From contig JAJZBX010000008.1 of NCBI GenBank assembly GCA_021846325.1, positions 1-64,000 of the forward strand: a DNA stretch of 64,000 nt, read 5' to 3'. Shown piece by piece: positions 51,826 to 60,682 of this stretch. The notes beneath the pieces are model-generated. The model was not told the DNA's origin. It ran no database searches and saw only the letters and a list, made by a program, of their open reading frames with translations. Both the position numbers and the translations under genes were made by a program. This stretch comes from Actinomycetes bacterium (lineage in GTDB: Bacteria; Actinomycetota; Acidimicrobiia; Acidimicrobiales; RAAP-2). Within the stretch, counting starts at the first letter, position 1. Each line of letters begins with the position of its first letter.

Positions 51826-51831
51826 TAGCCT
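51826..51831 (+). promoter_or_regulatory. -10 box of rsmD (leaderless)
   Basis: TAGCCT, then 6 nt, then GTG 51838. Confidence 0.55.
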
Positions 51832-51837
51832 GAGGAC

Positions 51838-52365
51838 GTGCGAGTAATCGGTGGCGTGGCTCGGGGTCGACCGCTCAAGGCAAAACTGCCATCGACGGTT
51901 CGACCGACCACCGACTACGCCCGCGAGGCCATCTTCTCGATGCTCGAGAGCCGAGGGGGTTTGCGCGGTCTGGTGGTCGCCGACCTCTACTGCGGGTCCG
52001 GTGCGATGGGCATTGAGGCGATGTCTCGCGGCGCCGACGAGGTCTACTTCGTTGACGTTGACGCCGCGTGTCTGAGCGCGGCGCGCGCCAATTTTGAGTC
52101 GCTGAAGCTGGCCGGTCGCGCGCACTTCGTGCGCGCGACGCTACCGGGCTGGTTGCCGCCAACGGCGGTTGATCTGGTGGTGGCCGACCCGCCGTACGGC
52201 CCGTTTAGTGCCGAATCGCTTTTGCGCGGCCTCGTGGCGCGCCGGGCGGTGATCGAAAATGACCGGTACGCCGAGGCGCCCGACGGATGGTCGGTCACCA
52301 AAACAAAGCGCTACGGCACTACGCTCGTAACGATGCTGGAACGAGTTGAGGACGAGGCCGCGTGA
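51838..52365 (+). CDS. rsmD: 16S rRNA m2G966 methyltransferase
   Basis: 175 residues: VIGGVARGRPLKAK, RPTTDYAREAIFSMLES, VADLYCGSGAMGIEAMSRGA (SAM loop) and VVADPPYGPF (catalytic DPPY). It methylates G966 of 16S rRNA. coaD overlaps its stop, a very common pairing. Confidence 0.95.
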   Translation: MRVIGGVARGRPLKAKLPSTVRPTTDYAREAIFSMLESRGGLRGLVVADLYCGSGAMGIEAMSRGADEVYFVDVDAACLSAARANFESLKLAGRAHFVRATLPGWLPPTAVDLVVADPPYGPFSAESLLRGLVARRAVIENDRYAEAPDGWSVTKTKRYGTTLVTMLERVEDEAA

Positions 52366-52856
52366 CGGTCGGTCTCATTCCGGGCTCGTTTGACCCGTTT
52401 CACAATGGGCACCTGGAGGTCGTCGAGCGCGCGGCGCACATCTTCGACGAAATCGTGGTCGCCGCGATCCGCAATCCCCAGAAGTCTGAGCCCCTGTTCG
52501 ACCTCGACGAACGCCGTGAGATGATTAGCGAAAGTTGTGCCCATATCAAGTCGGTGCGTATCGTCTCGATCGCCACACTCTTGGTCAACGTGGCGCGCGA
52601 CGTCGAAGCGACGGCGATTGTCAAGGGACTTCGCGCCGTCTCGGACTTCGAGAGCGAACTCCAGATGGCCCAGATGAACCGATCGTTGTCGGGCGTCGAG
52701 ACGCTCTTCATTCCCACGAGTTCTAACCACTCCTTCATCGCGTCGAGGTTATTGCGCGAGGTCGCGCGTTACGGGGGCAACGTTGACGCGTTCGTGCCAG
52801 CCCCCGTGGCCGCTCGCCTGCGCCGCAAGATGGGAGACCGTAATGACGTCCTTTGA
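52362..52856 (+). CDS. coaD: Phosphopantetheine adenylyltransferase
   Basis: 164 residues. IPGSFDPFHNGHLEVVERA holds the HxGH site, IVKGLRAVSDFESELQMAQ the substrate part, and TSSNHSFIASRLLREVA the late nucleotide site. It makes dephospho-CoA. The start GTG overlaps rsmD. Confidence 0.97.
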   Translation: MTVGLIPGSFDPFHNGHLEVVERAAHIFDEIVVAAIRNPQKSEPLFDLDERREMISESCAHIKSVRIVSIATLLVNVARDVEATAIVKGLRAVSDFESELQMAQMNRSLSGVETLFIPTSSNHSFIASRLLREVARYGGNVDAFVPAPVAARLRRKMGDRNDVL

Positions 52857-53481
52857 CGGCTACGACGACCCCGAGGAGTTCCGCGACGACTCCGGGCGCC
52901 ACGCCCGTCGCGACATCGAGGCGAGCCTGCGCGATCTCATTGACCTCGTTGGCACGGCGAAGCAGATGCCCCTGTCCAATTCGGCGCTCATTCCCCGCGA
53001 AGAGGTGCTCGGCCTGCTCGAGCAGGCGCTGCACGACCTGCCCGAAGAGATTCGCGAGGCGCGCTGGGCGCTTCGCGATCGCGAAGAGTTGATGGCGGCC
53101 GAGGTCCACAAGGCCCAACAGCTCATGGACCAGGTGCGCGCTGAAGCGGCTCGGCTGGTCGACAAGACCGAGATCGTTCGCCAGTCGAGGCTGAAGGCCG
53201 ACCAGATTATCGCCGACGCCCAGACCAAGGCCCGCCAGATGATCAACCAGTCCGAGGATTTCATCGATGGCAAATTGGGCAACTTCGAGATCGTGCTCGA
53301 GCGACTCTTAAAGACCGCGCGATCGGGCCGTGAGCGCCTGAACGCCCAGGGGCTGCCGACGTCGCTGCTCGAGGGTCGACCGAGCGAGAACGACTTTCTC
53401 GACGCCGAGCCGGTAACGCACGCGACGCGCGACGAGTCACCGGCGACCGATTCGTCCTTCTTCGACCAGGACGCCCTCTAG
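52843..53481 (+). CDS. Coiled-coil protein of unknown function
   Basis: 212 residues from ATG 52843, with GGGAG upstream and a 14-nt overlap with coaD. Residues about 55-165 are a long charged helix (ALRDREELMAAEVHKAQQ, RLVDKTEIVRQSRLKADQII) like the stalk of ATP synthase b or DivIVA-type coiled coils. The ends are disordered and acidic. A similar gene is often found between coaD and yceD in actinobacteria. A role in envelope growth is only a guess. Confidence 0.8.
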   Translation: MTSFDGYDDPEEFRDDSGRHARRDIEASLRDLIDLVGTAKQMPLSNSALIPREEVLGLLEQALHDLPEEIREARWALRDREELMAAEVHKAQQLMDQVRAEAARLVDKTEIVRQSRLKADQIIADAQTKARQMINQSEDFIDGKLGNFEIVLERLLKTARSGRERLNAQGLPTSLLEGRPSENDFLDAEPVTHATRDESPATDSSFFDQDAL

Positions 53482-53485
53482 GTCC

Positions 53486-54037
53486 GTGGCGTCGCCGTAC
53501 CTGGTCTCGATTGCGCAGCTGGTGCGCGACAGCCCGTCGACACTCGACCTGGCGTTCGAAGCGCCCTTCGATGAGCCGCGTGAATTCACGCCTCGGGGCC
53601 CCGCCGAGACCGACGTCGATCCCGACGCCCTGGTCAGGGTCGTACTTCGCCTGGAGAGCTTTCCCGGGGGGCTTCGGGCGCGCGGAACGCTGCGGGTGCC
53701 GTGGCGCGGGGTCTGCCGACGCTGTTCCAAGGTGGTCGACGGCGAAGCGGTGGCCAACGTCAGTGAGCGGTTCGTCGCGCGGCGAGGACCCGAGGACGAC
53801 TTGGCCTACGTCTACGAGCCCGACGAAGTTGACCTCGCGCCACTGGTCCACGACGCCATTTTCCTCGAACTACCCCTCGCGCCACTGTGTCGCGGCGACT
53901 GCCAGGGGCTGTGTCCCTACTGCGGTATCGATCGAAACGAGGCGACGTGCGACTGTCGCCCGCCGTCGGACCTGCGCTGGGCTACACTTGACGGACTTCG
54001 AATCGCGGACGAATCCGACGAATCGAACGCCGAGTGA
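53486..54037 (+). CDS. YceD/DUF177 family protein
   Basis: 183 residues. RGTLRVPWRGVCRRCSKVV and the C-terminal LPLAPLCRGDCQGLCPYCG give four to six Cys that likely bind zinc. DUF177 proteins are almost always encoded before rpmF, as here, and have been linked to 23S rRNA processing. A -10-like TACACT (53983-53988) in its end may give rpmF extra transcription. Confidence 0.9.
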   Translation: MASPYLVSIAQLVRDSPSTLDLAFEAPFDEPREFTPRGPAETDVDPDALVRVVLRLESFPGGLRARGTLRVPWRGVCRRCSKVVDGEAVANVSERFVARRGPEDDLAYVYEPDEVDLAPLVHDAIFLELPLAPLCRGDCQGLCPYCGIDRNEATCDCRPPSDLRWATLDGLRIADESDESNAE

Positions 54038-54070
54038 CGACTCGGTAGCCCGAATTGAAAGAGAAGAGCA

Positions 54071-54250
54071 ATGGCAGTCCCAAAGCGCAAAACCAGTAAG
54101 GCCCGTACGCGGAGCCGCCGGGCCGCTAACTGGCGTCTGGAGCGTCCCGCCCGCAGCGTGTGTCCGCAGTGCGCGACCGCGAAGCTGCCCCACGTGGTCT
54201 GTCCCAACTGTGGTTGGTACAAGGGTCGAGTCGCCGTCGAGGTCAACTGA
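54071..54250 (+). CDS. rpmF: 50S ribosomal protein L32
   Basis: 59 residues: MAVPKRKTSKARTRSRRAAN opens the protein, and CPQCATAKLPHVVCPNCGWY holds the four zinc Cys. AAAGAGAAGAGCA provides the SD. Too short and too deep in other frames to be noted by length alone, but the match to L32 is clear. Confidence 0.97.
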   Translation: MAVPKRKTSKARTRSRRAANWRLERPARSVCPQCATAKLPHVVCPNCGWYKGRVAVEVN

Positions 54251-54251
54251 G

Positions 54252-55232
54252 TTGACGCTGCCCGTCGCCCTTGACGCGATGGGTGGCGACTTCGCACCGG
54301 CCGAGATCGTGACCGGTGGTCGCCGCGCCGTTGACGAGTTGGGCATTGCGGTAACCCTCGTCGGGGTCGCGGACCTCATCGGCGACGCCATGGGTCTCGA
54401 CGTGGTCGCGTGCAGCCAGGTGATCGCGATGGACGATGACCCCGCCGCCAGCGTCAGAACGAAGAAGGACTCGTCGCTCGTGCGCGCGGCCGAACTGGTG
54501 CGCGATGGACGCGCCAGCGCAATGGTTTCGGCGGGCAACACCGGTGCGACCATGGCGGCCGCGCTGCTGCGTATGGGGCGATTGCCCGGCGTGATTCGCC
54601 CCTGTATCGCCATCCCGATTCCGAACCCGGGTACGCACCCGACGATACTGGTCGACGCGGGCGCCAACGCCGAGTGCTCGGCCGACATGCTGGTGCAGTT
54701 CGCGACGATGGGGGCGACCTTTGCCAGTGCGCACTACGGCGTCGAAAGACCCTCGGTCGGACTGTTGTCTATCGGCGAGGAAGCCTCCAAAGGTACGCCA
54801 CTGGTCAAGGAAACCCACGAACGCCTGGCCGCGTCGGGTCTGCGATTCGTGGGCAACGTCGAGGGACGCGACTTGATTCCGTCGCCGGTCGACGTTGTCG
54901 TGACTGACGGTTTCACCGGCAACGTCGCGCTCAAGACCCTCGAGGGCGCGCTGCGCTTCGTCTTTTCGACGGTGCTGGCCGCCGTGGGCACCAATGACGT
55001 CACCCGGTCGGCCGGCGACGCGCTGTTCCCGCATCTGTTGCCCACCGTTGGGTCCCTGACGCCGGAGAATCAGGGCGGTGCGATGCTGCTCGGGCTCGAC
55101 GGGATCTGCGTCATCAGTCACGGCTCTTCGAACGCCACGGCCGTCATGAACGCGGTGCGCGTGGCGGCCGAGATGGACCGGGCGAACGTGGTGGATCGAC
55201 TGCGTTCGGCCATTAGACCTGATAAAGGCTGA
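54252..55232 (+). CDS. plsX: Phosphate acyltransferase PlsX
   Basis: 326 residues from TTG 54252, 1 nt after the rpmF stop and 8 nt after GAGG. LPVALDAMGGDFAPAEIVTGG is the family opening; MVSAGNTGATMAAAL, LVDAGANAECSADMLVQF and VVTDGFTGNVALKTLEG follow. It makes acyl phosphate from acyl-ACP, the first step of phospholipid synthesis. acpP follows. Confidence 0.95.
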   Translation: MTLPVALDAMGGDFAPAEIVTGGRRAVDELGIAVTLVGVADLIGDAMGLDVVACSQVIAMDDDPAASVRTKKDSSLVRAAELVRDGRASAMVSAGNTGATMAAALLRMGRLPGVIRPCIAIPIPNPGTHPTILVDAGANAECSADMLVQFATMGATFASAHYGVERPSVGLLSIGEEASKGTPLVKETHERLAASGLRFVGNVEGRDLIPSPVDVVVTDGFTGNVALKTLEGALRFVFSTVLAAVGTNDVTRSAGDALFPHLLPTVGSLTPENQGGAMLLGLDGICVISHGSSNATAVMNAVRVAAEMDRANVVDRLRSAIRPDKG

Positions 55233-55291
55233 GTATTACTCATTGAGGGTGTCGGGATCGGTAGTCTTGGCGGCGAGGCAAAGGAGACGTC

Positions 55292-55579
55292 ATGACGGGG
55301 GACGGCGCACCGCCACCATTGGACCGCGCGGCGATCGCGGAGCTCGTCCAGCGTGAACTGGCCGAGATCCTTGAGAAACAGCCGGCCGACATCGCCCTGG
55401 ACGCCACGTTTGAAGAACTGGGCGCCGACTCCCTGGCCCTGATCGAGTTGGTCGAAGCCCTGGAGGAGCACTTGGCGAACGCGGTGGCGGGGTTTCACAT
55501 TGACGATGCGGATCTCGAGGGCCTGAGGTCGGTGCACGACGCCGTCGAGTACGTGTCGTCGAAATTGCAAGTGTCCTAG
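55292..55579 (+). CDS. acpP: Acyl carrier protein
   Basis: 95 residues with LGADSLALIELV carrying the phosphopantetheine Ser. The N-terminus is about 15 residues longer than usual (GDGAPPPLDRAAIAE). AAAGGAG lies before ATG 55292, and a -10 box TAGTCT at 55262-55267. It may be the main ACP or a special one; the plsX-acpP-rnc order favours the main one. Confidence 0.9.
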   Translation: MTGDGAPPPLDRAAIAELVQRELAEILEKQPADIALDATFEELGADSLALIELVEALEEHLANAVAGFHIDDADLEGLRSVHDAVEYVSSKLQVS

Positions 55580-55591
55580 GGGTCTGGCCTC

Positions 55592-56272
55592 GTGCCCCGG
55601 TCGCTGGACGCGCTGGCGCAGCGACTCGGACTGCGGGTTGACAGTGCCGCCCTGCTCGTGGCGATCACGCACTCCAGCTACGCCGCCGAGCACGACTGTT
55701 CGTCCAACGAGCGCCTCGAGTTTCTGGGCGACGCCGTCGTCGACCTCGCGATCGCCGATCTCATCGTCACCGGCTATCCAACGCTCGACGAGGGTTCGGG
55801 GTCGCTGGTTCGCTCGCGAGTGGTCAACGAAGAAGCACTCGCCGAGGCGGCGACGAAGCTTGACCTGGCGTCGTTTTTGCGCGTCGGACGAGGTGAGCTT
55901 AAGTCGCGCGGGCTCGAGCGGCCGTCGATGCTGGCCGACGCCTTCGAAGCGGTGGTCGCGGCGCTTTACCTGGAGCGCGGCTTTGAGCGAGCGCGCGACT
56001 TCGTGCGCGAGGTCCTCGGCGATGACGTCGCTCGAGCGGCGCGCCACCCCGACGAGGTCGACCCCAAGACCCGATTGCGCCAGTGGGCCGAAGCGTGCGG
56101 ACTGGGCGCGCCGACCTACGAGCTGCGCGCCTCGGGACCGGCGCACGCGACCGTGTACGAGGCCGTCGTGTCCCTCGGCGGCGTCGTTCGCGGCGTCGGT
56201 CAAGGTCGTTCCAAGAAGAGTGCTGAGTCCGAGGCCGCTCGCGCGGCGTGGGAGGTTCGCGACGATGCCTGA
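55592..56272 (+). CDS. rnc: Ribonuclease III
   Basis: 226 residues. NERLEFLGDAVVDLAIAD is the signature, MLADAFEAVVAALYLERGF the second catalytic helix, and the last 70 residues form the double-stranded RNA-binding domain. It cuts rRNA precursors and other duplexes. It overlaps mutM by 8 nt. Confidence 0.96.
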   Translation: MPRSLDALAQRLGLRVDSAALLVAITHSSYAAEHDCSSNERLEFLGDAVVDLAIADLIVTGYPTLDEGSGSLVRSRVVNEEALAEAATKLDLASFLRVGRGELKSRGLERPSMLADAFEAVVAALYLERGFERARDFVREVLGDDVARAARHPDEVDPKTRLRQWAEACGLGAPTYELRASGPAHATVYEAVVSLGGVVRGVGQGRSKKSAESEAARAAWEVRDDA

Positions 56273-57167
56273 GCTGCCCGAGGTGGAGACGGTGCGCGCG
56301 TCGCTCGCGCGTGACCTGGTTGGCAAGAAGATCAAAGCGGCGGCGGTCACCAACGGGCGCGTCGTACGGCGCCACAAGTCGGCCAAGGACTTTCGGGCGC
56401 TCATCGAGGGCCGTACGGTGAAATCGGCGGAACGGCTTGGTAAGTACCTGGTCTTCGCGCTCGACGACGCCAGTCACCTCGTGGTCCACCTGGGAATGTC
56501 GGGACAGTTACTGCGGGCCAAGGGCCCCAAGGATCCCAAGGTCAAGCACACCCACGTCGTCTTCACGCTCAGTCCCGCCGGGGAACTGCGTTACGTCGAT
56601 CCGCGGACGTTTGGCGAGCTGTTCGTCTCGACGCCCCCCGTGGACGGCGTCGTGGTCGAGGTTTCGAAATTTGCGCGTCTGGCGATTGGCGGCGACGCGA
56701 TGTCGATCCGACGTCGCGTTCCCGAACTCGCGCACCTCGGCATCGACCCGCTCGAGGATCAGATCGGCTGGGATCGCTTCGCCGCGATCATGCGCAGCCG
56801 CACGACGGCGCTGAAGGCGGTGCTCACCGATCAGGAGATCATCGCCGGCGTCGGCAACATCTACGCCGACGAGATCCTGTTCGCGGCGGGTCTTCGCTTC
56901 GACCGCGCGGCGGATTCGCTCTCGACGATCGAGATCCGTCGGCTGCACCGGTGCATGACCGAGGTACTCAGCGAAGCGGTCAAGTACGGCGGTTCGACCC
57001 TGGCCGACGAACAGTTCGTGGACCCCGACGGCAAGCCGGGCACCTATCAGGAGTACCACCAGGTCTACAACCGCGAAGGGCTGGCCTGTTTTCAGTGCCG
57101 CCGTCTCATCGAGCGTCTCGTGGTGCGGGGCCGTTCAACGTACTTCTGTCCAAACTGTCAGGCGTAG
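56265..57167 (+). CDS. mutM: Formamidopyrimidine-DNA glycosylase
   Basis: 300 residues. PELPEVETVRASLAR has the catalytic Pro and Glu; LGKYLVFAL carries the conserved Lys; GVGNIYADEILFAAG the helix-two-turn-helix; FQCRRLIERLVVRGRSTYFC the zinc finger (positions about 275-295). It removes 8-oxoguanine. The rnc-mutM-smc order is the usual one. Confidence 0.96.
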   Translation: MPELPEVETVRASLARDLVGKKIKAAAVTNGRVVRRHKSAKDFRALIEGRTVKSAERLGKYLVFALDDASHLVVHLGMSGQLLRAKGPKDPKVKHTHVVFTLSPAGELRYVDPRTFGELFVSTPPVDGVVVEVSKFARLAIGGDAMSIRRRVPELAHLGIDPLEDQIGWDRFAAIMRSRTTALKAVLTDQEIIAGVGNIYADEILFAAGLRFDRAADSLSTIEIRRLHRCMTEVLSEAVKYGGSTLADEQFVDPDGKPGTYQEYHQVYNREGLACFQCRRLIERLVVRGRSTYFCPNCQA

Positions 57168-57193
57168 GGCCGGGCCACGGTCACGAAGGTTGC

Positions 57194-57199
57194 TAGCGT
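57194..57199 (+). promoter_or_regulatory. -10 box of smc (leaderless)
   Basis: TAGCGT, then 6 nt, then GTG 57206. Confidence 0.55.
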
Positions 57200-57205
57200 C
57201 TACCC

Positions 57206-60200
57206 GTGTTTCTGAAGCGACTGACGATGAAGGGCTTCAAGTCCTTCGCGGACAACACCGTGCTCGAGTTCGAGCCGGGCGTCACGGCCGTCGTGGGCCC
57301 GAACGGGTCGGGCAAGTCCAACGTCGTCGACGCGGTCACCTGGGTGCTCGGCGCCCAGAGCACGCGAGCGTTGCGCAGCGCGAAGATGGACGACGTCATC
57401 TTCGCCGGCACGACGAATCGGGCGGCGCTGGGCCGCGCGGAGGTGTCGCTCACGCTCGACAACGCATCGGGACGTTTGGCGATCGACGGCGCCGAGGTCA
57501 CCATCTCGCGCACGCTGTTTCGTACGGGTGACTCGGAGTACGCGATTAACGGCACCGTCTGCCGACTGCTCGACGTTCAAGAATTGCTCGCCGACTCCGG
57601 GGTCGGACGTCAGCAGCACATGATCATTGGACAGGGCCAGCTGGATTCAATTCTGAACGCCAACTCGGAGAATCGACGCGCCGTCATCGAGGAGGCCGCC
57701 GGGGTACTGAAGCATCGGCGTCGCAAGGAACGCGCCGAGCGTCGCCTGGCGCAGACCCAGGAAAACCTGGAGCGCCTGGGCGACTTGGTGCGCGAGGTGC
57801 GTCGTCAGATGCGTCCGCTCGAGCGCCAGGCCGTGTCCGCACGTAACTACGCCGACGTCGATCGCGAACTGCGCGCGGCGCGCGCGGCGTGGTTCGCCCA
57901 GCGCCTCAGCGCGTACGACTCGCGCCATCACGACATCGAACGGGCGCTCGCGCGCGCGGGTGCCGACGAGGACCAGTTGCGCCGCGAGCTGGTCGCCCTC
58001 GACGCGCAGGCCGCAGCCGCGGCGGCCGAAATGACGAACCGTCGCGAGGAGTCCTTGGCTTCGACGCTGGGGGGTCTCCAGGCGCTGGCCGAGCGGGCTC
58101 GTGGTACGGCCTCGGTGATCCGCGAACGCGAGCGAGCCTTGCGGGTGGCGCTGGACGCCTCGGCCGACGAAAACGTCATCGCCACCCTCGAGGCCGACGC
58201 ATCGCGCCTCGATCTCGACCTGGCCTCGCTCGCGGACGACGAATCGTCGCTGCGCCCACAGCGCGAGTCGCTGCTCGCCCAACGCGAGCGCATCGCCGAG
58301 CGCATCGCCGCGATCGGGGTCGAACTCGGCGAAGGTGCGCACGAGACCGACGAGGCAGTGCTGAGTGCCGCGCGCGAGCGCGTCGATCTGCTCGAGCGCA
58401 CGATCGCGAACGTGCACGAACGGCGCCGTCGCGCCCACGAACGACGGGCCGAGGCCGAACGCGCGGCCGAGACGGCGCGGCGCGCCGTTGATGAGACGTT
58501 GCACGCGCTGGCCACCGATGCGCGCGTGGCCGACGCGCACCGCGCCCTGGCCGACGCCCAAGCCCTCGTCGACGCGGCCGAGTCGGCGCGCCGTGACGCC
58601 GACGACCGGTTGCGTGAGCACGCCGACGCGGCGGCGCGTACCCAGGCCCGCGCCGAGGCCCTCGCGCGGGCGCTCGACGAGCTGTCCGGCGCCGGGGGCC
58701 GCGAGTTGCTGAGCGATCTCGATGGCGTGCTCGGTTCCTTCCTCGACCTGATCGAGGTCGATGCCGGTGCCGAGCGGGCGGTCGAGTCCGCCGCTGGTGC
58801 GTCGGTGGGTGCCGTGGTCGTCGACGGACGTCGTTCGGCGCGCGCGGCGCTGGAGGTGCTGCGCGACGCGGGCGGGGCGGGACTCGTGCTCGCGGTCGGC
58901 GAAGCCGGCGCGGAGATTCCCAAGACCCCCGACGACTGTCGCGCCGTGCGCGACCTGGTCCGCGCTCGCCGCGGCGCCCCCTCACACGTCGATCGCGTAC
59001 TCGACGCCCTCTTCGCCAGGGCCTTTCTCGCTGAGAGTTGGGACGTTGCGATTGATGGGGCGGTCGCGCGACCGGACCTCGTCTTCGTGACCCGTGACGG
59101 TGACCGTTTCGCCGCGTCGGGCTGGCGCGTCGCGTCGGGACGGGCGGTCGTGACGCGGGCCGCGGTCGACGTGGCCGTGGCCGCCGCCGCGACCGCGGCG
59201 GCCGCGATTGAACCGCAACGCGATCGCGTCCAGGGCGCCACGGAGGCGCTCGAGTCGGCTCGACGGACACTGACCGAAGCGGTGGCGCGGGTCGGTGCGG
59301 CCGAAGCCTTCGTGGCCAAGCTGACCAACGACGTCGAACGGGGCCGCGAACGCCTTGGCGAGTACGACGTGGCCATCGAGTCATTGGGCGGCGAGGCAAC
59401 GTCGCTCGACGACGAGTGGTCGCGCCTCGACGCCGAACGACGCGCCGAAGCATCCCGTGTGCCCGAACTCGAGCAGTCGCTGCGCGAGATGGCCGAGCGC
59501 CGGGCCGCCGCGAGCCGGCTGCGCACTGAGCTCGACGCTGAACGTCGTGACTTGGACGCCTCGGCCGAGGCCATGGCTCGTCGCGAGGCGGAACTCGGTG
59601 AGCGCCGACGCCTGATGGCCGCGAGGAAGGCCGAGATCGAGCGACGCCTGTCCGGTCACGCCGACGAGCGTCAACGCGCCGCCTCGCGGCGCGAACTCCT
59701 CGAATTTGACCTCGCGGCGCTCGCGCGGCTGGCCGCGTTGGTGTCGCGCGCGTCGAGCGACGTCGCGCTCGCCCAAGAGGCCATGGGCTCGACCTATCGC
59801 GCGCAGATTGAAGCATCGCGAGCCAGCGGCGAGCGCCTCGAGATCATTCGACTGACTCGTCGCGACGCCGATGATCGTCTCACCGCGATGCTCGAGGCAC
59901 GTCGCCACCTCGAGGTTGAGCAGGCCGAAGTCGCGGTTAAACGCGCGAGCCTGCACGAGTCGATCCGCCGTGACCTCGGCGTCGAGCCCCACCAGCTCAC
60001 GATCGAGACTGTCGAGCACGACGACGCGACCCTTGCCCAGCGCGTTGCGGAACTCGAAGCACGAATGTCCTCACTGGGGCCGATCAACCCACTGGCGCTC
60101 GAGGAACTCAGTGCCCTCGAAGAGGGCTACCAGGATCTAGACGCCCAGGTGTCAGACGTTCGTGGCGCGCGCCGAGAACTCCAGGAGGTACTGCGCGCGC

Positions 60201-60682
60201 TCGATGACGAGATCATGGCGACGTTTTCCGAAGCGGTCGCCGACGTGAACGAGCATTTCGCCAATCTCATCGGGATGCTGTTCCCGGGCGGTCAGGGTCG
60301 ACTGCTGCTCACCAACCCCGACGATCCCCTGAACACCGGGGTGGAGATTGAAGTGCGGCCGATGGGTCGAAACGTCAGGCGCATCTCACTGCTTTCGGGC
60401 GGCGAGCGGTCCATGGCGGCGCTGGCCTTTCTCTTCGCGGTCTTTCGCTCCAGGCCGTCACCCTTCTACATGATGGACGAGGTCGAGGCCGCCCTCGACG
60501 ACGTCAACCTGCAACGGTTTTTGAGTCTGGTGGACGAATTTCGAGACGAGGCGCAGTTGTTGATTGTCACCCACCAAAAGCGCACCATGGAGGCCGCCGA
60601 TGCCCTCTACGGCGTGACGCTGGTGCCGGGGGCGTCGTCCAAAGTGGTCAGCCAGCGCGTGCGCCGTGAGGTCGCGTCGTGA
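57206..60682 (+). CDS. smc: Chromosome segregation protein SMC
   Basis: 1158 residues. Walker A AVVGPNGSGKSNVVDAVTWV near the N-terminus; two very long Ala/Arg/Glu-rich coiled coils (about 165-490 and 660-970); hinge in the middle (about 500-650, LDGVLGSFLDLIEVDAGAE, AGGAGLVLAV); C-terminal signature LLSGGERSMAALAFLFA and Walker B MMDEVEAALDDVN. It compacts and aligns sister chromosomes. The coiled-coil part gives the long antisense frames seen here. ftsY overlaps its end. Confidence 0.97.
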   Translation: MFLKRLTMKGFKSFADNTVLEFEPGVTAVVGPNGSGKSNVVDAVTWVLGAQSTRALRSAKMDDVIFAGTTNRAALGRAEVSLTLDNASGRLAIDGAEVTISRTLFRTGDSEYAINGTVCRLLDVQELLADSGVGRQQHMIIGQGQLDSILNANSENRRAVIEEAAGVLKHRRRKERAERRLAQTQENLERLGDLVREVRRQMRPLERQAVSARNYADVDRELRAARAAWFAQRLSAYDSRHHDIERALARAGADEDQLRRELVALDAQAAAAAAEMTNRREESLASTLGGLQALAERARGTASVIRERERALRVALDASADENVIATLEADASRLDLDLASLADDESSLRPQRESLLAQRERIAERIAAIGVELGEGAHETDEAVLSAARERVDLLERTIANVHERRRRAHERRAEAERAAETARRAVDETLHALATDARVADAHRALADAQALVDAAESARRDADDRLREHADAAARTQARAEALARALDELSGAGGRELLSDLDGVLGSFLDLIEVDAGAERAVESAAGASVGAVVVDGRRSARAALEVLRDAGGAGLVLAVGEAGAEIPKTPDDCRAVRDLVRARRGAPSHVDRVLDALFARAFLAESWDVAIDGAVARPDLVFVTRDGDRFAASGWRVASGRAVVTRAAVDVAVAAAATAAAAIEPQRDRVQGATEALESARRTLTEAVARVGAAEAFVAKLTNDVERGRERLGEYDVAIESLGGEATSLDDEWSRLDAERRAEASRVPELEQSLREMAERRAAASRLRTELDAERRDLDASAEAMARREAELGERRRLMAARKAEIERRLSGHADERQRAASRRELLEFDLAALARLAALVSRASSDVALAQEAMGSTYRAQIEASRASGERLEIIRLTRRDADDRLTAMLEARRHLEVEQAEVAVKRASLHESIRRDLGVEPHQLTIETVEHDDATLAQRVAELEARMSSLGPINPLALEELSALEEGYQDLDAQVSDVRGARRELQEVLRALDDEIMATFSEAVADVNEHFANLIGMLFPGGQGRLLLTNPDDPLNTGVEIEVRPMGRNVRRISLLSGGERSMAALAFLFAVFRSRPSPFYMMDEVEAALDDVNLQRFLSLVDEFRDEAQLLIVTHQKRTMEAADALYGVTLVPGASSKVVSQRVRREVAS

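Noticed and set aside
57928-59816. Long open frames on the reverse strand of smc (over 500 codons)
   Set aside because: They are Arg/Ser/Ala-rich mirror images of the GC-rich coiled-coil codons, with no start signals or family features.
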